A DNA stretch of 64,000 nt from Streptomyces sp. HM190 (GTDB lineage Bacteria > Actinomycetota > Actinomycetes > Streptomycetales > Streptomycetaceae): contig NZ_CP047318.1 of assembly GCF_009857135.1 (NCBI RefSeq), positions 434,001-498,000 on the forward strand, given 5' to 3'. Made by a program: the position numbers and the translations under genes. Under the pieces are notes generated by a model. It was given only the letters and a program-made list of their open reading frames with translations, had not been told where the DNA came from and ran no database searches. Shown here one piece after another: positions 43,109 through 52,454 of the stretch (position 1 is its first letter; every line of letters starts with the position of its first letter).

Positions 43109-44266
43109 ATGCGCAGTGATCTCGGCGGGTGGCGGCGGTGCCTGCTCGGTGGGGCGGTGTTCGCCGTGTGCATGGTCGGCACGACGCTGCCGACCCCTCT
43201 CTACGGCCTCTACCAGGAGAAGTTCGGCTTCTCCGAGCTGACCGTCACCGTCGTCTACGCGGTCTACGCCGTCGGGGTCATCGGGGTCCTGCTTCTGGCG
43301 GGCAACGTCTCGGACGCCGTGGGCCGCCGGCCGGTGCTGCTGTGGGGGCTGGGGTTCGCGGCGGCGAGCGCCGTCTGCTTCCTGTGCGCCACCGCGATGG
43401 GCTGGCTCTACGCGGGACGACTGCTGTCGGGCCTGTCGGCGGGCCTCTTCACCGGGGCCGCCACGGCGTACGTCATGGAGCTGGCGCCGCCCGGCGGTGC
43501 CTCGCGTGCGACGTTCGTGGCGACCGCCGCGAACATGGGCGGCCTCGGCTGCGGTCCGCTGCTGGCGGGGGTGCTCGCCGAGTACGCCGCCTGGCCGCTG
43601 TATCTGCCGTTCGCCGTCCACCTCGCCCTGGTGGCCTGCTCAGCCGTCGTGCTGCTGCGGCTTCCGGAGACCGTGCGGGAGCGACGGCCGCTGCGCACCG
43701 TACGGCCCGAGCGGCCGGGGCTGACCCCGGGGGTCCGGGCGGTGTTCGCGCCGGCGGGGACCGCGTCCTTCGTGGGATTCGCGCTGTTCGGGGTGTTCAC
43801 GTCGGTCAGTCCGGCCTTCCTCGCCCAGTCCCTGGACGTGCGCGACCACGCGGTGAGCGGTCTGGTCGTCGCGCTGGCGTTCTTCGCGTCCACCGGCGGG
43901 CAGTTGGCCGTCGGCCGGGTCGGGGTCGGCCGGTCGCTGCCGCTGGGGTGTGCCGCGCTCCTGACCGGTCTGGCACTGCTGGCGGGTGCGCTGTGGTGGG
44001 AGTCGCTGGCGCTGGTCGTCCTGAGCGCGCTCGTCGGCGGCACCGGGCAGGGGCTGGCGTTTCGAGGGGCGCTGTCGGCCGTGGCGCGTGCCGCCGAGCC
44101 GGACCGTCGCGCGGCCGCGATCTCCGCGCTCTTCGTGGTGGCGTACACGGGCATCTCCCTGCCGGTCATCGGGATGGGTCTGCTGACGGAGTCGATCGGC
44201 CTGGAGAACGCCGGTCTGGTGTTCATCGCCTGCATGGCTCTCCTGGTGTCGGCCGCGGGCCTGTAA
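43109..44266 (+). CDS. MFS transporter
   Basis: A 385-residue, 11-12-helix major facilitator. Motif A-like loop after helix 2 is LAGNVSDAVGRRPVLLWGLG; helix 4-5 has YAGRLLSGLSAGLFTGAATAYVMEL. Start ATG 43109 is inferred from length. It ends at TAA, unusual in this genome, and the frame continues after it for 15 more sense codons (LLRRPVTAPEAGGVR) to TGA 44312, so the extreme C-terminus may have been lost by a point mutation. Substrate unknown, probably drug/metabolite efflux. Confidence 0.85.
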   Translation: MRSDLGGWRRCLLGGAVFAVCMVGTTLPTPLYGLYQEKFGFSELTVTVVYAVYAVGVIGVLLLAGNVSDAVGRRPVLLWGLGFAAASAVCFLCATAMGWLYAGRLLSGLSAGLFTGAATAYVMELAPPGGASRATFVATAANMGGLGCGPLLAGVLAEYAAWPLYLPFAVHLALVACSAVVLLRLPETVRERRPLRTVRPERPGLTPGVRAVFAPAGTASFVGFALFGVFTSVSPAFLAQSLDVRDHAVSGLVVALAFFASTGGQLAVGRVGVGRSLPLGCAALLTGLALLAGALWWESLALVVLSALVGGTGQGLAFRGALSAVARAAEPDRRAAAISALFVVAYTGISLPVIGMGLLTESIGLENAGLVFIACMALLVSAAGL

Positions 44267-44436
44267 CTCCTGCGCCGCCCGGTGACCGCGCCGGAGGCGG
44301 GCGGGGTGCGCTGAGCGTGGCGGCCCGGCCATGGCCGGGGCACCCGGATCGCGGCCGGGCGAGGAGACGGCCGGGCGCATCGGTCACACTCGTGCGGCGG
44401 ACCTCCCCCGTTCCCCACTCCTCGCAAGGACGCACC

Positions 44437-45102
44437 ATGACGACCTTCGCCCTGATCGGCGCCGGTTCCGGCCTCGGACTGGCCGCCGCCCGCCGCTTCG
44501 GCACCGCCGGTCACACCGTCGCCCTCATCGCGCGGGGCGCCGAACACCTCGACGCCCTGACCTCAGAACTCGCGCGGGACGGCGTCCAGGCCCGCGGTTT
44601 CACCGCCGACGCGCTGGACCCCGCCTCGCTGGCCACGGCCCTGCGGGCCGCCGCCGACGCCCTCGGTCCCGTCGAGATCCTCCAGTACAGCCCCGCCGTC
44701 CGAGCCGACTTCATGAAACCGGTCCTCGACACCACCGCCGACGACCTCGACGCGCCCCTCACGTTCTCCGTCAAGGGCCCCGTCACCGCGGTGCGCGCCG
44801 TCCTGCCCGGCATGCGGCGACTCGGCCGCGGCACGCTCCTGTTCGTCAACGGGGGCAGTGCCGTACGCCCGCACCCGGAACGCGCCGGCACGTCCGTCGC
44901 GTTCGCCGCCGAGAGCGCCTACGCGCGGATGCTCCACGACACGCTCGCCCCGGAGAACATCCACGCCGCGCAGCTGATCGTCCCCGGCGCCATCCACCCC
45001 GACTCCGAGCACAGCAACCCCGACGCCCTGGCCCGGCGCCTGTACGCCCTGCACACCGACCGCGACGGCTTCCGCCACTACGCCGAGGCACTGCCCGACT
45101 GA
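44437..45102 (+). CDS. Short-chain dehydrogenase/reductase
   Basis: A 221-residue SDR. The N-terminal motif is LIGAGSGLGLAAARRFG (G-x3-G-x-G), followed by ARGAEHLDAL, LQYSPAV in place of N-N-A-G, and GGSAVRPHPE. The catalytic Y-x3-K is not clear: AFAAESAYARMLHDTLA has Tyr-Ala-Arg-Met, so the usual Lys is missing. Activity is therefore uncertain. Start ATG with CAAGGA. Confidence 0.78.
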   Translation: MTTFALIGAGSGLGLAAARRFGTAGHTVALIARGAEHLDALTSELARDGVQARGFTADALDPASLATALRAAADALGPVEILQYSPAVRADFMKPVLDTTADDLDAPLTFSVKGPVTAVRAVLPGMRRLGRGTLLFVNGGSAVRPHPERAGTSVAFAAESAYARMLHDTLAPENIHAAQLIVPGAIHPDSEHSNPDALARRLYALHTDRDGFRHYAEALPD

Positions 45103-45137
45103 TCGGCCCCGCCGGGCGGGCATGGGGAGCCCTCGGT

Positions 45138-45686
45138 TCAGCGGCGTCCGCCGAACTCCCAGTCGTGGACCTCGATGTGGGCGTACCGGTGCGTGGTCAG
45201 GACGGCGCGGGCCCCGTCCGGATCGGTGGCCCGGACCAGCGCGGCCGTGCCCAGCCAGGTCGCGCCGTCGTCGGACAGCAGCGGCCCGTACGCGATCAGC
45301 CCGTCGTGGCCGGGCGGCACGGTGAGGTCGGCGGGCCCGCCCGAGCCGAGGCCGAGCACCAGGTAGCGGTTGCCGCCGGTCCGGCCACCGGGGAACTCCT
45401 CCATGGTGCGCCCCAGCAGGTTGCGCCACCGGCGCAGCAGGACGTCACGGTAGACGCCCGCCTGGTGGTTGGGCTCGTCGAAGGCGAACGCGCGGGCGGC
45501 GGCCGGGTCCGGCAGGTCGACGATGTGGACGCTGCCGGTGGGGGTCTCGCCGTCCTCGGCGAAGGTCGGGCCGCGGGCGATCAGCTGAGCGGCGTACTGG
45601 TCCATGTAGGACCAGTGCGCCTCCGCCAGCTCCTGCCGCAGGGGGAGGGAGCCGGGCCGGTCGCGGTGGTAGCAGAGGAACTCCAT
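45138..45686 (-). CDS. YciI-like (dimeric alpha/beta barrel) protein, tandem
   Basis: A 182-residue protein with two ferredoxin-like halves. The first has MEFLCYHRDRPGSLPLRQELAEAHWSYMDQYA...ARGPTFAEDGETPTGSVHIVDLPDPAAARAFAFDEPNHQAGVY. The second has YLVLGLG...LIAYGPLLSDDGATWLGTAALVRATDPDGARAVL. The G-P-x-x-x-D-D-G motif in both halves is typical of YciI. Function unknown. Confidence 0.82.
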   Translation of the reverse strand: MEFLCYHRDRPGSLPLRQELAEAHWSYMDQYAAQLIARGPTFAEDGETPTGSVHIVDLPDPAAARAFAFDEPNHQAGVYRDVLLRRWRNLLGRTMEEFPGGRTGGNRYLVLGLGSGGPADLTVPPGHDGLIAYGPLLSDDGATWLGTAALVRATDPDGARAVLTTHRYAHIEVHDWEFGGRR

Positions 45687-45792
45687 GGGACCGGACCCTC
45701 GCCGACATCGGCCGCCGTCTCAACCGGGTTTCGTGGCGAAGGACAGGAGTACGCGCGGGTGTACGCGCAGCCGCGCCCCGGGCCGGGCGGGG

Positions 45793-45814
45793 ACGGCCCG
45801 CCCGGGCGGGCCGT
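45793..45814 (-). terminator. Palindromic terminator of the GAPDH gene
   Basis: Perfect 22-bp GC palindrome (arm ACGGCCCGCCC) 3 bases past the reverse-strand GAPDH stop. Confidence 0.6.
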
Positions 45815-45816
45815 GT

Positions 45817-46857
45817 TCAGGCGCCCTGGTGTCGCGGGGGCAGGCGGTCGGCGACGTACTCGGTGAGGTCGAGGAGGCGGTGGGTGTAGCCCCCTTCGTT
45901 GTCGTACCAGCCGAAGACCTTCACCAGGTCGCCGTGCGCCTGCGTCAGCGGGGCGTCGAGGACGCAGGAGGCCGGGTCGCCCACGACGTCGCGGGACACG
46001 ATCGGTGCCTGCGACACCCGCAGGACGCCCTTCAGCGGTCCGTCGGCGGCCTCCCGGAAGGCGTCGTTGACCTCTTCGGCGGTCACCGGCCGGTCGAGGA
46101 CCACGCTCAGGTCGGTGAGGGAGCCGTCCTCGACGGGGACGCGTACGGCGATGCCGTCGAGGGTGCCGGACAGCTCCGGCAGCACGAGGCCGACCGCGCG
46201 GGCCGCGCCCGTCGAGGTGGGGATGATGTTCACGGCGGCGCTGCGCCCGCGGCGGAGGTCCTTGTGGGGGCCGTCGAGGACGACCTGGTCGTTGGTGTAG
46301 CCGTGGATGGTGGTCATCAGGCCCTTGACGATCCCGAAGTGCTCGTCGAGGACCTTCACCATGGGGGCGACGCAGTTGGTGGTGCAGGACGCGTTGGAGA
46401 CGACGTCGTGCCGTCGCGGGTCGTAGGTGCCCTCGTTGACGCCCATCACCACGGTGGCGTCGACGTCCTTGCCGGGCACGGACAGCAGCACCTTGCGCGC
46501 CCCGGCCGCCAGATGCCGGCCGGCCTGCTCGCGGGTGCGGAAACGGCCGGTCGCCTCGATGACCACGTCCACGCCGAGGTCGCCCCAGCCCAGGTCGGCG
46601 GGGTCGCGCTCGGCGGTCACGGCGATGCGGTGCCCGGCCACGGTGATCGAGTCGTCGTCGTGCTCGACGGGCCGGCCGAGGCGGCCGTACGTGGAGTCGT
46701 ACGCCAGCAGATGGGCCAGCGCCGCCGGTGAGGCGATGTCGTTGACGGCGACGACCTCGACGGCCGTGCCGGTGGCGTTGTCCGTGCGCTCCAGCGCCCG
46801 GCGCAGGTAGTTCCGTCCGATGCGGCCGAAGCCGTTGATGCCGACGCGCACGCTCAT
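45817..46857 (-). CDS. gap: Glyceraldehyde-3-phosphate dehydrogenase, type I
   Basis: A 346-residue GAPDH. The NAD-binding start is VGINGFGRIGRNYLRRAL; the catalytic Cys is in SNASCTTNCVAPMVKVL; phosphate-site residues appear in TSTGAARAVGLVLPEL; and the C-terminal WYDNEGGYTHR is conserved. It oxidises glyceraldehyde-3-P with NAD, and here probably acts as a stress-condition isozyme. One strong island box lies about 95 bases upstream. Confidence 0.94.
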   Translation of the reverse strand: MSVRVGINGFGRIGRNYLRRALERTDNATGTAVEVVAVNDIASPAALAHLLAYDSTYGRLGRPVEHDDDSITVAGHRIAVTAERDPADLGWGDLGVDVVIEATGRFRTREQAGRHLAAGARKVLLSVPGKDVDATVVMGVNEGTYDPRRHDVVSNASCTTNCVAPMVKVLDEHFGIVKGLMTTIHGYTNDQVVLDGPHKDLRRGRSAAVNIIPTSTGAARAVGLVLPELSGTLDGIAVRVPVEDGSLTDLSVVLDRPVTAEEVNDAFREAADGPLKGVLRVSQAPIVSRDVVGDPASCVLDAPLTQAHGDLVKVFGWYDNEGGYTHRLLDLTEYVADRLPPRHQGA

Positions 46858-46950
46858 GTCCGTCGCCCTCCCGATCGGTGTCCTCGTCCGTCAGCCGTCA
46901 GACTGCGGGCCGGGAACACGGCGGGGCTTGGGCCGGACGGGGGCGGGCCG

Positions 46951-46966
46951 GGGGACGTTCGGCCCG
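46951..46966 (-). promoter_or_regulatory. Island operator box upstream of GAPDH
   Basis: Read on the reverse strand this is CGGGCCGAACGTCCCC, identical in its core to the boxes at 33124 and 56458. Confidence 0.6.
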
Positions 46967-46984
46967 GCGGCCCGCCCTCGGACG

Positions 46985-47677
46985 TCAGCTGCCGTCCTGC
47001 TTGAGCCGGTCCGCGGCCTGGGTGGCGATGACGGCGGCCTGGACGCGCCGCTCCACCCCGAGCTTGGCGAGCAGCCGGGAGATGTGGTTCTTGACGGTCT
47101 TCTCGGCGAGGTAGAGCCGCTGGCCGATCTGGCGGTTGGTGAGCCCCTCACCGATCAGGGCGAGGATCTCCCGCTCCCGGTCGGTGAGGCCCGGCAGGGC
47201 GTCCGGCTCGGGCTCCGGCTCCTGGCCCTGCCGCAGCCGCGCCATCAGCCGGGCGGTGGCGCTGGGGTCGAGCAGCGACTGGCCGGCGGCCACCGTGCGG
47301 ACGGCGGACACCAGGTCGGAGCCCTGGATCTGCTTCAGCACGTACCCGGACGCGCCCGCCATGATCGAGTCCAGCAGGGCCTCCTCGTCGTCGAACGAGG
47401 TCAGCATCAGGCAGGCCAGCTCCGGCATGGTCGAGCGCAGTTCCCGGCACACGGTCACCCCGTCGCCGTCCGGCAGGCGCACGTCCAGCACCGCCACGTG
47501 GGGCCGCAGGGCGGGGACCCGGACCAGGGCCTGCTCGGCGTTGGCGGCCTCCCCGACCACGGTGATGTCGGGCTCGTCGTTCAGCAGGTCGTGCACCCCG
47601 CGCCGCACCACCTCGTGGTCGTCCAGCAGGAAGACCCGGATCGGGTTGTCGGGTCCGGGCTGCTCGCCGTCCGCCAT
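46985..47677 (-). CDS. NarL/FixJ response regulator, DevR/DosR/OsdR type
   Basis: A 230-residue regulator. The receiver has [12 protein letters not shown] (acidic pair), the phosphoacceptor Asp in [43 protein letters not shown] with the switch Thr/Ser and Lys. The LuxR HTH is [48 protein letters not shown]. The A-G-A-S-G-Y-x-L-K-Q-I and [16 protein letters not shown] stretches are the DevR pattern. No sensor kinase gene is beside it in this window. Three boxes lie just upstream, so autoregulation is likely. Confidence 0.9.
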   Translation of the reverse strand: MADGEQPGPDNPIRVFLLDDHEVVRRGVHDLLNDEPDITVVGEAANAEQALVRVPALRPHVAVLDVRLPDGDGVTVCRELRSTMPELACLMLTSFDDEEALLDSIMAGASGYVLKQIQGSDLVSAVRTVAAGQSLLDPSATARLMARLRQGQEPEPEPDALPGLTDREREILALIGEGLTNRQIGQRLYLAEKTVKNHISRLLAKLGVERRVQAAVIATQAADRLKQDGS

Positions 47678-47764
47678 CGAATGCTCCTCGTTCGCTCTGC
47701 GTCGCTCCCGCGCCGTGCCCCGTGGGGCGACCGGCCACTGTCTACCGATGATCCTCCGTGATGC

Positions 47765-47821
47765 GGGGCCGAAGGGCCAGGGTCTGAAGGCCCTACCGGG
47801 TGCGCGGGGCCGGTCGGCCCC
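47765..47821. promoter_or_regulatory. Operator cluster between the response regulator and adhP-type gene
   Basis: GGGGCCGAAGGGCCAG at 47765-47780, AGGGTCTGAAGGCCCT at 47779-47794 (weaker, overlapping by two bases) and GGGGCCGGTCGGCCCC at 47806-47821. They lie about 90-145 bases from both divergent starts (47677 reverse, 47911 forward). Confidence 0.6.
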
Positions 47822-47910
47822 CTCCGTGAGGACGTCCAGCACCTGCCGCCGGGTCCCGGCGCGGCCGAGCCTGGATGCGGCATCGCGTCGACAGAGTCCG
47901 GGAGCATTCC

Positions 47911-48921
47911 ATGAAGGCAGCAGTGGTCACGTCGTTCGGCCGGCCCTTGGTGATCGAGGAGCGGCCCGATCCGCGGCCGGGTCCCGGTCAGGTCCGTATC
48001 CGGGTGGAGGCGTCGGGGCTGTGCCACACCGACATCCACGCCGCGCACGGCGACTGGCCGGTCAGGCCCACTCTCCCGTTCGTCCCCGGCCACGAGGGCG
48101 TCGGTGTCGTCGAGGCGCTCGGCGAGGGGGTGACCCACCTGGAGATCGGGCAGCGGGTGGCGGTGCCGTGGCTGGGCTGGGCCTGCGGGCGGTGCGAGCA
48201 CTGCCGGTCAGGTTGGGAGACGCTGTGCGAGCGGCAGCGGAACACCGGCTACGGCGTGGACGGCGGCCACGCGGAGAAGATGCTCGCCTCGGCGGACTTC
48301 GCCGCCCCGGTGCCTGAGGGTGTCGACCCGCGCGACGCGGCCCCGCTGACCTGCGCGGGGGTCACCACGTACAAGGCCCTGAAGGTGGCCGAGGTGCGTC
48401 CCGCCCAGTTGGTGGCGGTCTCCGGGATCGGGGGTCTCGGCCACCTCGCCGTGCAGTACGCGAAGATCGCCGGCGCGACCGTCGCCGCGATCGACGTCAC
48501 CGACGACAAGCTCGGCCTCGCGCGCGAGCTGGGGGCCGACATCCTGATCGACGCCCGCAGGGACGACCCGGCTGAGGTGCTCAAGCGGCACGGCGGGGCC
48601 CACGTGGCGATCGCGCTGGCCGTCGACGAGGGGGCCTTCGCCTCGGTGTACGGCGGTCTCAGGCGCGGCGGCAAGCTCGTCATGGTGGCCCTGCCGGCCG
48701 GTGGCACCATCCGGGTGCCGATCTTCGACACGGTTCTGAACGGCACGTCCGTGATCGGTTCGATCGTGGGTACCCGCCAGGACCTGGACGAGGTGTTCCG
48801 GCTGCACGCCGCCGGACGCACGAAGGTGATCTACGAGACCCGCCCGCTGGATGCGGTCAACGAGTCGATCGCCGAGGTGCTCGGCGGTCAGGTCAAGGCG
48901 CGCATCGTCTTCGAGATGTGA
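47911..48921 (+). CDS. Zinc-dependent alcohol dehydrogenase (AdhP type)
   Basis: A 336-residue MDR alcohol dehydrogenase. Catalytic zinc ligands: Cys in [15 protein letters not shown], His-Glu in PGHEGVG; structural zinc cysteines in [18 protein letters not shown] motif [19 protein letters not shown] 47911 with CGGGAG. It reduces acetaldehyde or oxidises ethanol, consistent with fermentative NADH disposal. It heads an operon with PPDK and a CBS-BON gene (gaps 47 and 16 bases). Confidence 0.93.
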   Translation: MKAAVVTSFGRPLVIEERPDPRPGPGQVRIRVEASGLCHTDIHAAHGDWPVRPTLPFVPGHEGVGVVEALGEGVTHLEIGQRVAVPWLGWACGRCEHCRSGWETLCERQRNTGYGVDGGHAEKMLASADFAAPVPEGVDPRDAAPLTCAGVTTYKALKVAEVRPAQLVAVSGIGGLGHLAVQYAKIAGATVAAIDVTDDKLGLARELGADILIDARRDDPAEVLKRHGGAHVAIALAVDEGAFASVYGGLRRGGKLVMVALPAGGTIRVPIFDTVLNGTSVIGSIVGTRQDLDEVFRLHAAGRTKVIYETRPLDAVNESIAEVLGGQVKARIVFEM

Positions 48922-48968
48922 CCTGGCCGCCACACCTCCCCGGAAGCCGGACAAAGGAGCGCGACGCC

Positions 48969-51662
48969 ATGGTCCGTTACGTGTACGAGTTCGCCGAGGG
49001 CGGCCGGGAGATGGCCGGCCTCCTCGGCGGCAAGGGCGCCAATCTGGCGGAGATGACCCGGATGGGTCTGCCGGTGCCGCCGGGCTTCACCGTCACCACC
49101 GAGGCCTGCCGGGCCTTCCTGGCCACCGGCTCCGTGCCGGACGGCCTGGACCGCGAGATCTCCGAGCACCTGTCCGCCCTGGAACGGGCGGCGGGACGCC
49201 GGCTGGGCGAGCCCGGGGATCCGCTGCTGCTGTCCGTCCGCTCCGGGGCCCGTTTCTCCATGCCCGGCATGATGGAGACGATCCTCGACGTCGGGCTGAA
49301 CGACGAGTCGGTGCTGGGCCTGGCCAAGGTGTCCGGCAACGAGCGCTTCGCCTGGGACTCCTACCGCCGCCTCGTGCAGATGTTCGGCAGTACGGTCATG
49401 GGGGTCGACGGCGCGCTGTTCGACGAGGTCATGGCCCGGCTGAAGGAGCGCCGGGGGGCCGCCGACGACCTGGGGCTGGACGCGGCCGACCTGGCCGAGC
49501 TGGTCGAGGCGTCCAAGGAGCTGATCCGCGACCGGACCGGCGAGTACTTCCCTCAGTCGCCGGCCGAGCAGCTGCGCCGGGCGGTCCTCGCGGTGTTCCA
49601 GTCGTGGAACGGGGAGCGCGCCCGGATCTACCGCCGCCGCGAGCACATCCCCGACGACCTGGGCACGGCCGTCACCGTGCAGACCATGGTGTTCGGCAAC
49701 CTCGGGTCGGACTCCGGCAGCGGTGTCGCCTTCACCCGCGACCCGGCCACCGGCCGGCCCGGCCTGTACGGCGACTACCTGCCGAACGCGCAGGGCGAGG
49801 ACGTCGTCGCCGGCATCCGCAACACGGTCCCGCTCGACGAGCTGGACCGTCTCGACCCGGAGTCGTTCGCCCGGCTGCGCGCTCTCATGCGCACCCTGGA
49901 GACCCACTACCGGGATCTGTGCGACATCGAGTTCACCATCGAGCGCGGCTCGCTGTGGATGTTGCAGACCCGCGTGGGGAAGCGGACCGCGGAGGCGGCG
50001 TTCGCCATCGCGGGTCAGCTGGCCGAGGAGGGTCTGATCAGCGAGGACGAGGCGCTGGCCCGAGTGGGCGGGAGCGGGCTCGCGAGACTGATGTTCCCCC
50101 GCTTCGACACCGCGGCGGTCGGTGAGGCCCTCGCGCACGGCATCCCGGCCTCGCCCGGCGCCGCGGTGGGCGCGGTCGTGTTCGACTCCGCCGAGGCGGT
50201 ACGGCGGGCCGCCGCCGGGGAGCGGGTCGTCCTCGTACGGCAGGAGACGACCCCCGACGACCTGCCGGGCATGGTCGCCGCCCAGGCGGTGCTCACCAGC
50301 CGCGGCGGGAAGACCAGCCACGCGGCCGTCGTCGCGCGCGGCATGGGCAAGGTCTGTGTGTGCGGCGCGGAGGAGATCGCGGTGGATCCGCACGGGCGCC
50401 GCTTCACCGTGGGCGGCACCACCGTCGAGGAGGGCACCGTCATCTCCGTCGACGGCTCCGAGGGCGCCGTCTACCCGGGGGCGGCCCCGCTGGTGGACTC
50501 CGCGGTGATGCGGTACTTCGAGACGGGCGGTCGCGGCGAGGAGCCGGCGGGGCTGGTGGCCGCCGTGGCGCGGGCCATGCGGCAGGCGGACGGCGTCCGG
50601 CGTCTGGGAGTGCGGGCGAACGCCGACACCCCCGAGGACGCCGCGCGGGCCCGGCGGTTCGGTGCCGAGGGCATCGGGCTGTGCCGTACCGAGCACATGT
50701 TCCTCGGCGACCGCAGGCAGCTGGTCGAGGCGATGATCCTGGCCGGGACCGACGCCGCGCGCGAGCAGGCGCTGGACGCGTTGCTGCCGCTGCAGCGGCG
50801 GGACTTCGTCGGCATCCTGGAGGCGATGGACGGGCTGCCCGTGACCATCCGGCTGCTCGACCCCCCGCTCCACGAGTTCCTGCCCGACCGCACGGAGCTG
50901 GCCGTCCGGCTGGCGGCCGCCGAGGCGCAGGGCAGCCCGCCGAGCGCGCACGACGCGGAGCTGCTGGACGCGGTGAACCGCATGCACGAGGAGAACCCCA
51001 TGCTCGGCCTGCGCGGCGTACGCCTGGGTCTGGTCGCGCCGGGGCTGGTCGCGATGCAGGTACGGGCGATCGCCGAGGCGGTCGTGGAGCGGAAGCGGGC
51101 GGGCGGCGACCCGCGCGCGGAGATCATGGTGCCGCTCGTGGACACCGTGGAGGAGCTGCGGATCGTCCGTGAGGAGGTGGAGCAGGTCCTGGCGGAGGTC
51201 GCGGACCGGTCGGGCGTCGCCCTGTCGTGCCCGGTCGGCACGATGATCGAGCTGCCGAGGGCCGCGCTCACCGCGGGCAGGATCGCCGAGGAGGCGCGGT
51301 TCTTCTCCTTCGGCACCAATGATCTGACCCAGACCACCTGGGGTTTCTCCCGTGACGACGTCGAGGCGGCGTTCTTCTCCGCCTACCTCGACAAGGGGAT
51401 CTTCACGGTGTCCCCGTTCGAGACGATCGACCGTGAGGGGGTGGGCCGGCTCGTCGAGATCGCCGTGGCGGAGGGCAGGGCCGTGCGGCCGGACCTGAAG
51501 ATCGGTGTCTGCGGCGAGCACGGCGGCGACCCGGAGTCCGTGCACTTCTTCCACGCCGCCGGCCTCGACTACGTCTCCTGCTCCCCCTTCCGCGTTCCGG
51601 TCGCCCGCCTGGAGGCCGGGCGTGCCGCGCTGTCGGGGACGGACGGCGGCGACACCCGGTGA
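48969..51662 (+). CDS. ppdK: Pyruvate, phosphate dikinase
   Basis: An 897-residue PPDK; ATG 48969 with AAAGGAG. N-terminal ATP-grasp domain starts FAEGGREMAGLLGGKGANLAEMTRMGLPVPPGF. The swivelling phosphohistidine motif is LTSRGGKTSHAAVVARGMGKVCV. The PEP/pyruvate barrel ends SFGTNDLTQTTWGFSRDD and the catalytic Cys is in IGVCGEHGGDP. It interconverts pyruvate and PEP using PPi, and in anaerobic metabolism can provide PPi-saving glycolysis or gluconeogenesis. Confidence 0.95.
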   Translation: MVRYVYEFAEGGREMAGLLGGKGANLAEMTRMGLPVPPGFTVTTEACRAFLATGSVPDGLDREISEHLSALERAAGRRLGEPGDPLLLSVRSGARFSMPGMMETILDVGLNDESVLGLAKVSGNERFAWDSYRRLVQMFGSTVMGVDGALFDEVMARLKERRGAADDLGLDAADLAELVEASKELIRDRTGEYFPQSPAEQLRRAVLAVFQSWNGERARIYRRREHIPDDLGTAVTVQTMVFGNLGSDSGSGVAFTRDPATGRPGLYGDYLPNAQGEDVVAGIRNTVPLDELDRLDPESFARLRALMRTLETHYRDLCDIEFTIERGSLWMLQTRVGKRTAEAAFAIAGQLAEEGLISEDEALARVGGSGLARLMFPRFDTAAVGEALAHGIPASPGAAVGAVVFDSAEAVRRAAAGERVVLVRQETTPDDLPGMVAAQAVLTSRGGKTSHAAVVARGMGKVCVCGAEEIAVDPHGRRFTVGGTTVEEGTVISVDGSEGAVYPGAAPLVDSAVMRYFETGGRGEEPAGLVAAVARAMRQADGVRRLGVRANADTPEDAARARRFGAEGIGLCRTEHMFLGDRRQLVEAMILAGTDAAREQALDALLPLQRRDFVGILEAMDGLPVTIRLLDPPLHEFLPDRTELAVRLAAAEAQGSPPSAHDAELLDAVNRMHEENPMLGLRGVRLGLVAPGLVAMQVRAIAEAVVERKRAGGDPRAEIMVPLVDTVEELRIVREEVEQVLAEVADRSGVALSCPVGTMIELPRAALTAGRIAEEARFFSFGTNDLTQTTWGFSRDDVEAAFFSAYLDKGIFTVSPFETIDREGVGRLVEIAVAEGRAVRPDLKIGVCGEHGGDPESVHFFHAAGLDYVSCSPFRVPVARLEAGRAALSGTDGGDTR

Positions 51663-51678
51663 GAGAGGAGTGGGCGTC

Positions 51679-52401
51679 ATGACGCGCATCGTCGGTGAGG
51701 TGATGACCCGTGAGGTCGTCGAGGCGCGCCGGGACACGTCGTTCAAGGAGGTGGCGCGGCTGCTGGACCGGCACCGCATCAGTGGTCTGCCCGTGGTGGA
51801 CCACGACGACAAGGTGGTGGGAGTGGTCTCCGAGACCGATCTGATCCGCCGGCAGGCGGCGGCCGGGGCCGGGCGGGGCCGGGCCGGGGGGTTCCCCCGG
51901 CCCGCGTCGCGCCGCTCCGGCCGCCGGTCGGCGGACCCGGCCGCGGCCGTGACCGCCGGGGACCTGATGTCGTCGCCGGCCGTCACGGTGCACCCGGAGC
52001 AGCGCGTCGCGGACGCCGCGCGGGTGATGGAACGGCATCGTGTCGACCGGTTGCCGGTGGTGGACGAGGAGGACCGGCTGATCGGCATCGCCACCCGGCG
52101 GGATCTGCTGCGGGTGTTCCTGCGCACGGACGAGGAGATCCGCCGGGACGTGACCGACGGGATCCTGACCCGTGCGCCGGGCCTTCCGCCGGGGGCCGTC
52201 ACCGTGTCGGTGCGGGACGGTGTGGTGAGGCTGCGGGGCCGGCTGGAGCGGCGCGGTGACGTGCCGGTCACCGTGCGGCTGGCGTGGCGGGTGGACGGGG
52301 TGGTCGGTGTCGTGAGCGAGCTGACGTTCCGGGTCGACGACGTCGCCGCCGATGACGCCGCCGTCGATCGGAGGCACCTGGGCGTCCGCCCCGCGCGGTG
52401 A
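51679..52401 (+). CDS. CBS-pair plus BON domain protein
   Basis: A 240-residue paralogue of 29554-30270 and 59542-60246. CBS1 is IVGEVMTREVVEARRDTSFKEVARLL ... VVGVVSETDLIRRQ, CBS2 is TAGDLMSSPAVTVHPEQRVADAARVMERHRVDRLPVVDEEDRLIGIATRRDLLRVFL, and a BON domain follows (VTVSVRDGVVRLRGRLERRGDVPVTVRLAWRVDGVVGV). A Gly/Arg-rich linker separates the CBS motifs. It ends the adh-ppdK operon and could sense adenylate state. Confidence 0.88.
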   Translation: MTRIVGEVMTREVVEARRDTSFKEVARLLDRHRISGLPVVDHDDKVVGVVSETDLIRRQAAAGAGRGRAGGFPRPASRRSGRRSADPAAAVTAGDLMSSPAVTVHPEQRVADAARVMERHRVDRLPVVDEEDRLIGIATRRDLLRVFLRTDEEIRRDVTDGILTRAPGLPPGAVTVSVRDGVVRLRGRLERRGDVPVTVRLAWRVDGVVGVVSELTFRVDDVAADDAAVDRRHLGVRPAR

Positions 52402-52410
52402 CATGACGAC

Positions 52411-52446
52411 GGAGCGCCGGCCGGGTGGCGACTCGGCCGGCGCTCC
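52411..52446. terminator. Bidirectional terminator between the CBS gene and pflA
   Basis: Perfect 13-bp arms GGAGCGCCGGCCG (52411-52423) and CGGCCGGCGCTCC (52434-52446) with a 10-base loop, between convergent stops. Confidence 0.75.
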
Positions 52447-52454
52447 GGTCCGTG

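Noticed and set aside
48888..52271. 1127-codon reverse frame opposite adh and ppdK
   Set aside because: Antisense shadow of clearly recognisable forward genes, with no ribosome site or family match.
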